A stretch of 51,522 nucleotides of DNA from positions 1-51,522 of the IMG/VR virus record IMGVR_UViG_3300039149_000010; one strand, 5' to 3'. Positions 7,028 to 13,782 of this stretch are shown one piece after another. Positions within the stretch are counted from its first letter, which is position 1; every line of letters begins with the position of its first letter. Both the position numbers and the translations under genes were made by a program. The notes under the pieces are model-generated. The model was not told the DNA's origin, searched no databases, and worked only from the letters and a program-made list of their open reading frames with translations. Source of the DNA: a virus.

Positions 7028-8019
7028 AAAGGGACATCTTCATCAGCGCCCCCGTTGCCTTTGGCCTTTGCTGGCGATTCATCTTTGTATTGGTTGTAGG
7101 CTACCAATACGTCCCACGCCTGTTGGATGGTTTTATCGTATTTGTACCAGTCATCGAATGAGGTGATAGGCGCGCCATTGTCCATAGCGGCAGTCAAAAC
7201 AGTGAACGTCATTGGCTCGTCTAGCAAGAAATCTTTGAAAGCGCGGTGGAGTAAAATCGCTTCTATCGCCCTGTATCCTGCCATATCCATACTGAGTGTA
7301 CCATCTTCAAGAAGGTTCTTGATTGTGCCGCGCCGATGGAAAGAGTCTTTGTCATCGGGATACATAAATGCGATAACTTCGGTCAGACCTTTAGTGTCTA
7401 ACGATGGATGTTGATTGCCGTCTGCTTGTGCCGGTTCGCTTTTAAGCTTTCCGTTCCCATTGGCTGGCGCAGGATTAATTGGCATCCGCTTGCTGGTACG
7501 TGGCGGGGCATCCTGTGGTGCGTGGCCATAAGTTTGGCTGTACCACGCGGCAAACTTATTTTTCGCCTCATTTTCCCGGCTACGGTGTTCATCCCAATCA
7601 TTCTCAGCATATCCAGCCGTGTACAGGTCAACACCCTCGTTGATATACGCACCAAATCCCCATACACTGGCTACACGTCTAAAGGTATCGGTCATCGCGC
7701 CTTTTTCCAGGTTTTCCGGGTCTTTCTGGGTGTTGTAGCTAGCGCTCTGTCCGCCATTGAAAGACCGTGACATTCCACGTATAGTCAAAGTTGCTGTGAT
7801 ATTGGCGTAACCATCACCCCGATAAATTTCGTCAACCGAAAATTCCCACTCACCAGGGAACAATTCATCTAACCGGCGCTGAATTGCGAACCGGTCAAGA
7901 TAAACAAACCAACGTACTCGCGTCCCGGCTTTGTTTTTGAATCCTTCCCGAATGCTGTGGGCTTCCAGTGGAAACGGGGCATATATAGATTGAATTTCGT
8001 TTTGGGTAAAAGCACTCAT
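7024..8019 (-). CDS. Rad52/DdrA-like single-strand annealing protein
   Basis: 331 residues. The first 135 match the Rad52/22 and DdrA pattern. They show the helix-strand block WFVYLDRFAIQRRLDELFP, the beta-hairpin strands ANITATLTIRG, the AYNTQKD-like loop (ASYNTQKDPENLEKG), and GAMTDTFRRVASVWGFGAYI, equivalent to the GAETDALKRALRLFG helix. These proteins coat ssDNA and anneal complementary strands during phage recombination or replication. The rest is a linker rich in Pro, Asn and Gly and a helical C-terminus ending GADEDVPF, an acidic tail as seen on SSB-type partners. Confidence 0.8.
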   Translation of the reverse strand: MSAFTQNEIQSIYAPFPLEAHSIREGFKNKAGTRVRWFVYLDRFAIQRRLDELFPGEWEFSVDEIYRGDGYANITATLTIRGMSRSFNGGQSASYNTQKDPENLEKGAMTDTFRRVASVWGFGAYINEGVDLYTAGYAENDWDEHRSRENEAKNKFAAWYSQTYGHAPQDAPPRTSKRMPINPAPANGNGKLKSEPAQADGNQHPSLDTKGLTEVIAFMYPDDKDSFHRRGTIKNLLEDGTLSMDMAGYRAIEAILLHRAFKDFLLDEPMTFTVLTAAMDNGAPITSFDDWYKYDKTIQQAWDVLVAYNQYKDESPAKAKGNGGADEDVPF

Positions 8020-8285
8020 GATTGCTCCTTAAATTCTTTCTGCACTTCTTGGATGATTTCATAAACCATTTTTGGCGGGATGATTCGCGCCAGTTCCAGC
8101 CCCTTATTCGCCGCATTCAGGGCAGCTTGATTATAGGTGGCTACATCCGCCTCTGTCCATTCGAGATGCCGGTCTAGCAAAAACACTGTGGCTTCGTTGA
8201 CGGCTCTCAGCGCATCCTTATAGGATTGGATGTGCAAGCGCTGTTCCTCTTGTTTTCGCATCATTTGACGGGCGTTATATTTCAT
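8016..8285 (-). CDS. Hypothetical helical protein (89 aa), first gene of the minus-strand early operon
   Basis: AGGAG lies nine bases before ATG 8285. The protein is almost entirely helical and charged, probably a coiled coil, and overlaps the Rad52-like gene as ATGA. It is the first gene transcribed from the leftward promoter at 8392-8421. No family recognised. Confidence 0.7.
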   Translation of the reverse strand: MKYNARQMMRKQEEQRLHIQSYKDALRAVNEATVFLLDRHLEWTEADVATYNQAALNAANKGLELARIIPPKMVYEIIQEVQKEFKEQS

Positions 8286-8343
8286 GTTATGCTTCTCCTA
8301 TCGTATACGGCATGATGGCTATGCCCTACGTCATTTTATCTGA

Positions 8344-8367
8344 AGCCCGGTTTTCCCGGGCTTTTTT
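8344..8367 (+). terminator. Intrinsic terminator or leader hairpin (plus orientation)
   Basis: AGCCCGG-loop-CCGGGCT followed by T6 on the plus strand. There is no plus-strand gene upstream, so it may stop stray rightward transcription before the XRE promoter. On the minus strand it lies in the leader of the 8285 gene without a U-tract. Confidence 0.7.
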
Positions 8368-8376
8368 GTTGCCTAC

Positions 8377-8421
8377 TTGACACCTAAATGCATTATACAC
8401 TATAATGATTTACATAGTCAA
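8377..8421. promoter_or_regulatory. Overlapping divergent promoter pair with palindromic core
   Basis: Rightward: TTGACA (8377-8382), 18 bases, TATAAT (8401-8406). Leftward: TTGACT (8421-8416), 18 bases, TATAAT (8397-8392). The two -10 boxes form the perfect palindrome CATTATACACTATAATG (8391-8407). The polymerase sites overlap, so only one direction can be used at a time. The XRE protein encoded immediately to the right is the obvious candidate to bind it. The start of the rightward transcript, ATAGTCAAGTTAA (8414-8426), recurs at 11309-11321. Confidence 0.8.
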
Positions 8422-8448
8422 GTTAATGTTCAAATAACGGAGTATACA

Positions 8449-8685
8449 ATGGATGATAAGCAATTATTGAAGCATTTGAAAAATAAGCGTGCTGTATTGG
8501 GAATGTCTGCAACGGAACTGGCGCGGCGCTCAAATGTTTCACCCCTCACTATTCGCAACTATGAAATTGGGTCAAGCGACCCCCTGCTGAGTAACGTGAT
8601 TAACATAGCCGAACAATTGGGGTATGAAATTATGTTGCGCTGGAAGGGCTTGCCGCAGGAACGGGAGCGCGATAATGGAATTTGA
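8449..8685 (+). CDS. XRE-family transcriptional regulator
   Basis: 78 residues from ATG 8449, with ACGGAG upstream. The helix-turn-helix MSATELARRSNVSPLTIRNY, followed by EIGSSDPLLSNVINIAEQLG, is typical of Cro/CI-like repressors. The tail strand YEIMLRWK resembles the HipB/antitoxin type of small XRE protein. It is the first rightward gene, beside the overlapping promoter pair, and is likely to set the balance between the two early operons and autoregulate. Confidence 0.85.
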   Translation: MDDKQLLKHLKNKRAVLGMSATELARRSNVSPLTIRNYEIGSSDPLLSNVINIAEQLGYEIMLRWKGLPQERERDNGI

Positions 8686-9481
8686 CGAGTTCCGCAAGCT
8701 GTATATCAAGCAGCATCGGTCAAGCGTTCCTAACCGGGGGACGCAGGGCTGGATACGCACAGCAGCTATAATGCTCTTCGTATCCAGCGCGATGGTTTCG
8801 GGGGCGCATACCATCCCGACTATCGCGGAAACCCTGCCGTTCCAGAATAATATTATAGGGGTCAAAATCGTTATTTCCATAGTGAGTCTTTTCATGGTGG
8901 AAATTGCCCTATTTGCCATCGCGTTTGTCCGTAGGATGAACTTGTTGGAAGGCCGCTTGTGGCTGGGCTTTATGCAGTTTGTCGCGCTAGTGGTCGCTAT
9001 TGCTGGCAATCTATACTCAACGTTTGAGGCGTTGGGTGTGGACATTGCCAACCCGAATATGTTTACGCTGGTGGTCGGTATTGCCGTTGGTCTGGGCGCT
9101 CCACTATTGACCATGCTATCTGGGGATATTCTGGCAGCAGTGGAAATGTCACACCATACCGCCTGGAAAGAGTTCGATACGAAGGTTTTGGCAGCGTTTA
9201 AGAAAGAGGAAAAGCGACGTGGAAATTCCATTCCTTCCATTCCACGCATGGAAAATGGAAATGGAAACACTGGAAATCGCGCTCCATTCCGTTCCACTGG
9301 AAAACGGGATATTGTACGCCAACACTTTGCGGAAAACCCGGAATATCTTGAAATGTCGCCTATTGACTTAGAGGATGTTATCGGGGCTAAAAAGTCTTTG
9401 ATATATGATGTCCGGCGAGAAATACTAGCAAACACCAATGGCAACGGGCATAGCCCGAATGGGCATGGAGGAAACGAATGA
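8675..9481 (+). CDS. Membrane protein with cytoplasmic C-terminal helix-turn-helix-like tail
   Basis: 268 residues from ATG 8675, with GGGAG eight bases upstream. Four hydrophobic segments: AAIMLFVSSAMVSGAHTIPT, VKIVISIVSLFMVEIALFAI, LWLGFMQFVALVVAIAGNLY, and MFTLVVGIAVGLGAPLLTML. A charged tail (about 185-268) contains a low-complexity stretch rich in Asn and Gly and a segment like a DNA-binding or replication-control helix pair (RDIVRQHFAENPEYLE, then DLEDVIGAKKSLIYDVRREI). No family is recognised. Membrane anchoring of a regulator or exclusion function is conceivable. The coding DNA includes an unusual TGGAA/TTCCA array. Confidence 0.7.
   Translation: MEFDEFRKLYIKQHRSSVPNRGTQGWIRTAAIMLFVSSAMVSGAHTIPTIAETLPFQNNIIGVKIVISIVSLFMVEIALFAIAFVRRMNLLEGRLWLGFMQFVALVVAIAGNLYSTFEALGVDIANPNMFTLVVGIAVGLGAPLLTMLSGDILAAVEMSHHTAWKEFDTKVLAAFKKEEKRRGNSIPSIPRMENGNGNTGNRAPFRSTGKRDIVRQHFAENPEYLEMSPIDLEDVIGAKKSLIYDVRREILANTNGNGHSPNGHGGNE
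9220..9302. repeat. TGGAA/TTCCA repeat cluster inside the membrane-protein gene
   Basis: Six TGGAA and four TTCCA pentamers occur within 83 bases. A left block of TTCCA-type and a right block of TGGAA-type can pair into a hairpin around 9229-9265. This is denser than the protein sequence (SIPSIPRMENGNGN) demands, so it may be a binding array or an origin-like structure. It may also be simple slippage. Confidence 0.5.
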
Positions 9482-9699
9482 CTGATCTAATGCTCCGCTA
9501 CATGCGACTGTTTAGGGATATGGAAATCCAGTACACCTGGATGCAATCAGGGGACGTTATAAGAGAATCCCAATGCCGCAAGTATGAACGCCAGCTGGTA
9601 ACATCTGGGATGACCAAACATGGGATTATCACACTGCGGAAAATCGCAGCCTGGGATGTCTGGGAGGCGATTAAGCGGGGAGAGTATAATTATGAGTAA
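9478..9699 (+). CDS. Hypothetical protein (73 aa)
   Basis: Starts within the ATGA overlap with the membrane-protein gene and overlaps the next gene by eight bases, consistent with one transcript. The sequence is helical (LMLRYMRLFRDMEIQYTW, RKIAAWDVWEAIKRGEY). No recognised family. Confidence 0.6.
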   Translation: MTDLMLRYMRLFRDMEIQYTWMQSGDVIRESQCRKYERQLVTSGMTKHGIITLRKIAAWDVWEAIKRGEYNYE

Positions 9700-10003
9700 A
9701 CGCAAGCCCGTAACCAAAATGAGCAATACAGAATTACAGGACGAAATAGCAAAATGGTTGGGAAGTGAATGGGCGCAATGGACTGATAGACCTCGTTGGT
9801 TCGATGATATGAACGCCGCTATAGACTTGCTTAAGGAAGTATGTAAAGACGGGTACAATTTGACATGGCGTGGCACTTGGGAGGTGCTTATTCACTTTGA
9901 TGCCCCCAGTTATACTGGGATTTTAGCATCTCATGAAAATCCTGCCCGTGCCATTTGCGAGGCGTATTGCAATAAGAAACGTATGGAGGAAACGAATGAG
10001 TGA
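9692..10003 (+). CDS. Phage ABA-sandwich-like protein
   Basis: 103 residues from ATG 9692, with GGGGAGAG upstream. Layout: an N-terminal helix (NTELQDEIAKWLGSEWAQW), a helix MNAAIDLLKEVC, a strand WEVLIHF, then a helix containing PARAICEAYC. This resembles small phage proteins with the ABA-sandwich domain, where an AI-C-A helix near the end is typical. The function of that family is unknown. The match was judged by eye. Confidence 0.55.
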   Translation: MSKRKPVTKMSNTELQDEIAKWLGSEWAQWTDRPRWFDDMNAAIDLLKEVCKDGYNLTWRGTWEVLIHFDAPSYTGILASHENPARAICEAYCNKKRMEETNE

Positions 10004-10268
10004 CCACTACCATTACAAAACTCCGCAGTATTGTTTTCACTGCGGTAAAGAATTAGAACGGGACTGGATAGACAAGGGCAAACCTTATTACCATTGTCCA
10101 ACGTGCGATTTGTACTGGACGCAAAAAGATTTGCGCCTGGAAAAGAAGCAACGAAAAACGATTGAAGATTTTAACACCACAGGCAAAGTAAAACAGCAGG
10201 AACCAGAAGAACATGACTATACCGGAACGCTGTTTGATGTTACGGCCCAGAACAAAGGGGGCGCATGA
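9996..10268 (+). CDS. Small zinc-ribbon protein
   Basis: 90 residues from ATG 9996, with TGGAGG upstream. CFHCGKELE and HCPTCDLYW give two CxxC knuckles 21 residues apart, a zinc ribbon. A charged helix and a short C-terminal strand follow. Such proteins often bind nucleic acid or partner proteins. It overlaps both neighbours by a few bases. Confidence 0.65.
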   Translation: MSDHYHYKTPQYCFHCGKELERDWIDKGKPYYHCPTCDLYWTQKDLRLEKKQRKTIEDFNTTGKVKQQEPEEHDYTGTLFDVTAQNKGGA

Positions 10269-10582
10269 TGAAACGTAAACCGTTAACCTATCAGAGAGCA
10301 TGTGCTAAATTAGTGTTTCTACGCTCTGAACATTGTTGGATGATACGGGCTAATAAAGCCCTACGAAAAGCTGCCAGATTATCAGATGACAAAGCAGTAC
10401 AGGGTCTAATGCTCATAGACGAGTTGGGTATTGACCGTATGATAACATTGGATTTACTGGGCTTTAATGCAAATGGCACACGAGGCTATACGTCGGATAT
10501 GTTGCACCATAGTCGGGAACGTATTCGGAAGTACCAGGAATTGATTGACGATTGGGCAAAAGAACAATGCACCCCACATTGA
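10265..10582 (+). CDS. Hypothetical basic helical protein (105 aa)
   Basis: ATGA overlap with the zinc-ribbon gene and a purine-rich AAAGGGGG upstream. Basic N-terminal half (LTYQRACAKLVFLRSEHCW, RANKALRKAARL) and a helical C-terminus. No family recognised. The first ATG of two in tandem was used. Confidence 0.6.
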   Translation: MMKRKPLTYQRACAKLVFLRSEHCWMIRANKALRKAARLSDDKAVQGLMLIDELGIDRMITLDLLGFNANGTRGYTSDMLHHSRERIRKYQELIDDWAKEQCTPH

Positions 10583-11037
10583 CCAGCACAACCCAAATAC
10601 GGCATCTTGTGCAGGCAGCGCGATTTCAGACTACTGCACAAACACCGCACAGCGTCCATTCTAAGCCGTTTTCTGGCGCTTTGGGTATATTCCGACATGC
10701 AACCCTGAAACAAGCGCTTAAATCGCGTCGCCAACCCATGACGCGGCGGGAACTATCCGAGGCGTGCGGAATGAGCAAAAGCGCGGTTGCCAGCCAAATC
10801 GAAGCGTTGGTGCAGACGGGTATGGCACATCGCACCATTGCCAACGATGGCAGAGGCACGTACCTGTACCAGTTGACCGCCAGCAAGCCGAAAGTGCTGC
10901 GCCGGGCGGATGGTCAACTGGCGCGGTGGTGTAGTTGTACTGCATACGTCCGGTTTAAGCACTATAAAGGAACATGGATTTTCAATTGCCGGAAGTGCGG
11001 GTTGCGTTATTTTGACGACGACCCGATAGGAGGATGA
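10567..11037 (+). CDS. Winged-helix protein with C-terminal zinc-binding motif
   Basis: 156 residues from ATG 10567. A TTG at 10552 is an alternative, and neither has a strong ribosome site. The middle holds a helix-turn-helix of the MarR/ArsR style (MTRRELSEACGMSKSAVASQ, then IEALVQTGMAHR) with a wing GRGTYLYQL. The C-terminus has CSC and CRKC, about 20 residues apart, that could bind zinc. Probably a DNA-binding regulator of the rightward operon. Overlaps the previous gene by 16 bases. Confidence 0.65.
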   Translation: MHPTLTSTTQIRHLVQAARFQTTAQTPHSVHSKPFSGALGIFRHATLKQALKSRRQPMTRRELSEACGMSKSAVASQIEALVQTGMAHRTIANDGRGTYLYQLTASKPKVLRRADGQLARWCSCTAYVRFKHYKGTWIFNCRKCGLRYFDDDPIGG

Positions 11038-11038
11038 A

Positions 11039-11236
11039 ATGACCACCGACCATACCGGGCGAATGTTGGAATTTATCGGGCTAGGCTGCTTTGTCAGCCC
11101 GAGGCGGTTTGCTGATAGTACGCCCAGTCGAGACATACTGGTGCGAAGCGTGCAATCGCTACGGGTTTTGTGGCAGGCAGACGAGGTGGAATTGCGGTTG
11201 CGGGAACTGGTGGATTATATGGCAAGTGAGGGATAG
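11039..11236 (+). CDS. Hypothetical protein (65 aa)
   Basis: A strong AGGAGG precedes the ATG, which lies directly after the winged-helix gene. Basic and helical at the C-terminus (DEVELRLRELVDYMASEG). It is the last gene before the next promoter. No recognised family. Confidence 0.6.
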   Translation: MTTDHTGRMLEFIGLGCFVSPRRFADSTPSRDILVRSVQSLRVLWQADEVELRLRELVDYMASEG

Positions 11237-11273
11237 GTTGGAGCATCCCCCTAAATATTAGGGAGTGAATTGT

Positions 11274-11321
11274 TTGACAAGGTTCTCAATAGGATATATA
11301 ATGAGTGTATAGTCAAGTTAA
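11274..11321 (+). promoter_or_regulatory. Consensus promoter TTGACA-17-TATAAT with repeated start-site element
   Basis: -35 TTGACA at 11274-11279 and -10 TATAAT at 11297-11302, a perfect consensus pair. ATAGTCAAGTTAA at 11309-11321 is identical to 8414-8426 at almost the same distance from the other rightward promoter. That suggests a shared operator or a conserved transcript start. A palindrome CCCTAA-ATA-TTAGGG lies just upstream (about 11249-11263). Confidence 0.85.
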
Positions 11322-11327
11322 ACAAAA

Positions 11328-11348
11328 CCCGGTGCTACGAACACCGGG
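11328..11348 (+). promoter_or_regulatory. Leader hairpin CCCGGTG/CACCGGG
   Basis: A 7-bp stem with a 7-base loop in the 5' leader of the 11371 gene, without a U-tract. It may stabilise the transcript. Confidence 0.5.
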
Positions 11349-11370
11349 CCAGAAAGAGAAACGTAAAACT

Positions 11371-11616
11371 ATGTACCTCAATACTAACACCAAAACGAAG
11401 GAAGCGCAAGCACTACTCGACCGGGTACGCCATTTGGCACTCGATATCAAGGGCAACGCTACTATCGCCTGGGCGTGGACGGTAACATCCGACCTGATAA
11501 AAGTTGAAGCGCATGTTACCGATTTTCAAGTGATTTACGTGCTGAGTGACATTGGCAGCGCGTACACCACCACCAGCTACCGGGAAGCCATAGCCGCCTT
11601 GAGCGCGGCACTATAA
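11371..11616 (+). CDS. Hypothetical protein (81 aa), first gene of second rightward operon
   Basis: ATG 11371 follows a purine-rich stretch. Upstream in-frame codons lie at or before the predicted transcription start and were rejected. Contains a strand-rich core (IAWAWTVTSDLIKVEAHVT) and a C-terminal alanine-rich helix. No family recognised. Confidence 0.6.
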   Translation: MYLNTNTKTKEAQALLDRVRHLALDIKGNATIAWAWTVTSDLIKVEAHVTDFQVIYVLSDIGSAYTTTSYREAIAALSAAL

Positions 11617-11629
11617 GAGGAGAAACGGA

Positions 11630-11959
11630 ATGAGTGAATATACCAACAGTTTCCAGCAATACCAGCAAATCATTGACCGGATAGAGGCAGCGGTAAGCGA
11701 TGAATCCGACCGCCGCTGGCATGAACTTCAGCAAGATATTTTTGATCGGAGGCTTCTCAAATTGCAACGGCACTATTACAACGAAAACCCCTGTGAGGAA
11801 CGACGGGGATTCATTTTCTGGTATGGCGATGGTACAACCTATGCAGATTATCGGCGGGGCGAGTCCCTTGATCGCATGTGTGAATATGGTTGGTTTGTCA
11901 AAGTTCAACGTCCGGGGTATGAATATTATCGCATTACCGACGCAGGCTTGAAGGCTTAA
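11630..11959 (+). CDS. Hypothetical protein (109 aa), possibly winged-helix
   Basis: AGGAG lies eight bases before the ATG. Long N-terminal helices (FQQYQQIIDRIEAAV, RRWHELQQDIFDRRLLKLQ). The end reads as a recognition helix and wing (LDRMCEYGWFVKVQRPGYEY, then YRITDAGLKA), the pattern that closes many winged-helix proteins. No specific family. Confidence 0.6.
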   Translation: MSEYTNSFQQYQQIIDRIEAAVSDESDRRWHELQQDIFDRRLLKLQRHYYNENPCEERRGFIFWYGDGTTYADYRRGESLDRMCEYGWFVKVQRPGYEYYRITDAGLKA

Positions 11960-12023
11960 TGCACAGCGTAGGGCGCTCATTCGGTGAGTGTCCTGCATTG
12001 TCCATTATGAAAGGAAAGACGAT

Positions 12024-12200
12024 ATGTTAATCACAATTGAGATTTCTAAACCGTTTCAAATAACCCCCTGGAAATTTGTCTCAGTGGTTAAAAACCAGCG
12101 AGCCTATCGTGTAGGTTGGTTGTACTTTGCTGTTGGGGTTTATAGATGTCGTGAGGATGAACTATTAGATGGAACAGTTGAATTTAATCTGAGTAAATGA
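12024..12200 (+). CDS. Hypothetical protein (58 aa)
   Basis: ATG 12024 is preceded by AAGGAAAG. An upstream ATG at 11988 is not preferred because it has no ribosome site and precedes a short hairpin. Small beta-rich protein. Function unknown. Confidence 0.5.
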   Translation: MLITIEISKPFQITPWKFVSVVKNQRAYRVGWLYFAVGVYRCREDELLDGTVEFNLSK

Positions 12201-12211
12201 TAGGAGGTGTT

Positions 12212-12535
12212 ATGGCATACATCAGCACTCAAGAAGCGGCGGATCGCGTCAAAGTCCACTCGAACACAATCAAAAAGTGGTGTAAGCAGGGCAGAGTAAA
12301 GGCCAAGAAAGGAAAACGGGAAAGGGGCGCGGGGTACAAATGGCTGGTGAACGAACAATCGCTAGACCAGATAACCCCCAAGCGCGAAGTATCCTGCACT
12401 TGGAACGGGGAAACCTACAAGTCCTTGACAGACGCGGCGGCGGCATTAGGCATCACCCGCGAGGCGATGCGCCAGCGTGTTGAAAAGGGGCAAACGCAGG
12501 ATAGTGATTTAGGGAAGGGGAATAAGCATGAATAA
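12212..12535 (+). CDS. Excisionase/MerR-type helix-turn-helix protein with NUMOD-like second motif
   Basis: 107 residues from ATG 12212 behind AGGAGGTG. The N-terminal STQEAADRVKVHSNTIKKWC is the helix-turn-helix of the HTH_17/excisionase group. A basic linker follows. Residues about 70-102 (TWNGETYKSLTDAAAALGIT, then REAMRQRVEKG) match the short NUMOD1-type DNA-binding motif usually found on homing endonucleases. Two DNA-reading units in one small protein suggest a regulator. No integrase accompanies it. Confidence 0.65.
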   Translation: MAYISTQEAADRVKVHSNTIKKWCKQGRVKAKKGKRERGAGYKWLVNEQSLDQITPKREVSCTWNGETYKSLTDAAAALGITREAMRQRVEKGQTQDSDLGKGNKHE

Positions 12536-12749
12536 ACCCAAGTTTCAGGTTGGTGATACGGGCTACGTTTCCGACACGCCCTTCCAAATTACGGGTGTGG
12601 GATTATGCTCCGATGGTCAGTGGGGCTATTCAATTGAGGGGTGGCATAGCGCATTGTTTCCGGGCAACGTCTGCCTGACTGAAGATGAACAGGCGGCGCT
12701 TGTTGAGCGTGTGGAGAAGTTGATGAAAGGACGTGGAAAACATGATTAA
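12528..12749 (+). CDS. Hypothetical protein, SH3-like (73 aa)
   Basis: Overlaps the upstream gene by eight bases with GGAAGGGG before its ATG. The first half (FQVGDTGYVSDTPFQITGVG) reads like a small beta-barrel of the KOW/SH3 type. A helical tail follows. Function unknown. Confidence 0.55.
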   Translation: MNKPKFQVGDTGYVSDTPFQITGVGLCSDGQWGYSIEGWHSALFPGNVCLTEDEQAALVERVEKLMKGRGKHD

Positions 12750-12951
12750 GGTAGACGATAAGGTTAACCTGTTGCAATCGTACCTGGACTGGTTTGAGAG
12801 AAGCCAGTCTCGGAAGTCGGTTAACTATGTGGCGCAAGCGGGGTTAGACCGCTGGAACGTCGAGGCGGTCGATAGCGGTCACTATCGGCTGAGTAAAGGC
12901 GGGATTGTGTTGTATAACATCCCGGCAAAATTTATCGAAGTGAGAGAGTAA
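12742..12951 (+). CDS. Hypothetical protein (69 aa) whose 3' end is duplicated downstream
   Basis: ATG 12742 follows AAAGGA; a GTG at 12733 is less likely. Ends [17 protein letters not shown], and the DNA for this end (12877-12963, including the spacer and next start) recurs at 13692-13782 before the pentapeptide-repeat gene. No family recognised. Confidence 0.55.
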   Translation: MIKVDDKVNLLQSYLDWFERSQSRKSVNYVAQAGLDRWNVEAVDSGHYRLSKGGIVLYNIPAKFIEVRE

Positions 12952-12963
12952 GGAAGCATGATG
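12877..12963 (+). repeat. Duplicated gene-end segment, copy 1
   Basis: Matches 13692-13782, with a four-base insertion before the AGGAAGCATGATG that contains the next ribosome site and start. Copy 2 is a fragment without its own start codon. Confidence 0.85.
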
Positions 12964-13629
12964 AGTACATATCCAGAGTGGCAACGGTTAGCAAGGGAAG
13001 CTCAAGAACAAAGAAATCAGGCAAAAGAGGAACAAGCAAGACAGGCGCGACAAGCACAAATTGAACTTGAAAAGCGGCAAGGGGAACTACTATATTCTGC
13101 GCTTAGTTTTCTTGTTCCGTCTGAGAAGTTGACCGTCCCCTCAGAAAATAGATGTCAACTCGGTAATTACATTTTCGAGTTAGCTGAAGTCCATAAAGGG
13201 GATTATTTTGAAACCGATAGAGTCTGCTATACGGTTAGAGATAACCAAACAGGAGAGCCAGTGGTGGCATTCAGGCTATATATCCGATATGCGGAAAAAG
13301 ACATTCCCTGGCAAGGTCTAGATATTGATGAGCGTTTTTTCGATGAATGGGATATTTGGAATTACTCATTATCCCAAGAATTGGGTATCCAGCCCGGTAA
13401 ACCATTCGAGATAAACGAATCCAATATTCATGAGTGGAGTAATACTCTTGCCGAGTTCGGAGATTTATTAGACACTGCGAAAGTGAATTACGAACTGGCG
13501 GTTCATGCCTGGAAAAAACACGTGGAACGCCAAGAGGTTAAGGACGCGCATGAAGACTCAGAAGATTCGGAATTATCGGCTCGTGAAATGCTGTTAAATG
13601 CCCTAGATAATTATTTTATGGGGTGTTAG
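12958..13629 (+). CDS. Hypothetical protein with N-terminal coiled coil (223 aa)
   Basis: Ribosome site AAGGAAG before two tandem ATGs. Residues 8-45 are a charged coiled coil (REAQEQRNQAKEEQARQARQ ...). The middle is beta-rich and the end is acidic (HEDSEDSELS). No family recognised. The gene lies between two copies of an upstream element and a downstream hairpin repeat, in the same position that the pentapeptide gene occupies in the second cassette. Confidence 0.65.
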   Translation: MMSTYPEWQRLAREAQEQRNQAKEEQARQARQAQIELEKRQGELLYSALSFLVPSEKLTVPSENRCQLGNYIFELAEVHKGDYFETDRVCYTVRDNQTGEPVVAFRLYIRYAEKDIPWQGLDIDERFFDEWDIWNYSLSQELGIQPGKPFEINESNIHEWSNTLAEFGDLLDTAKVNYELAVHAWKKHVERQEVKDAHEDSEDSELSAREMLLNALDNYFMGC

Positions 13630-13637
13630 ACATAGGC

Positions 13638-13698
13638 AAGCAGCAAACGCATTGCATCACGCGCAGACCCTCGCTGAGTATGGGCAGCGAGGGTCACT
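13638..13698 (+). repeat. Cassette-end repeat R1, copy 1 (hairpin)
   Basis: 61 bases nearly identical to 14369-14429 (one mismatch). It includes the perfect inverted repeat GACCCTCGCTG/CAGCGAGGGTC around an eight-base loop. It lies just after the coiled-coil gene and may act as a transcript-end hairpin. Confidence 0.85.
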
Positions 13699-13782
13699 AT
13701 AGACTAAGCAAGGGCGGGATTGTGTTGTATAACATCCCGGCAAAATTTATCGAAGTGAGAGAGTAGGAAAGGAAGCATGATG
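13692..13782 (+). repeat. Duplicated gene-end segment, copy 2
   Basis: A start-less copy of the end of the 12742-12951 gene plus the ribosome site and ATGATG. It joins repeat R1 within the shared bases GGTCACTAT, which marks a likely recombination point. Confidence 0.85.

Noticed and set aside
8572-9444. 290-residue frame antisense to the membrane-protein gene
   Set aside because: No ribosome site. It opposes a gene with a good start, clear membrane segments and overlaps on both sides. Composition is that of a shadow frame.
12212-12535. Excisionase as evidence of lysogeny
   Set aside because: No integrase, attachment-site repeat or recombinase was found, so the helix-turn-helix protein alone does not support integration.
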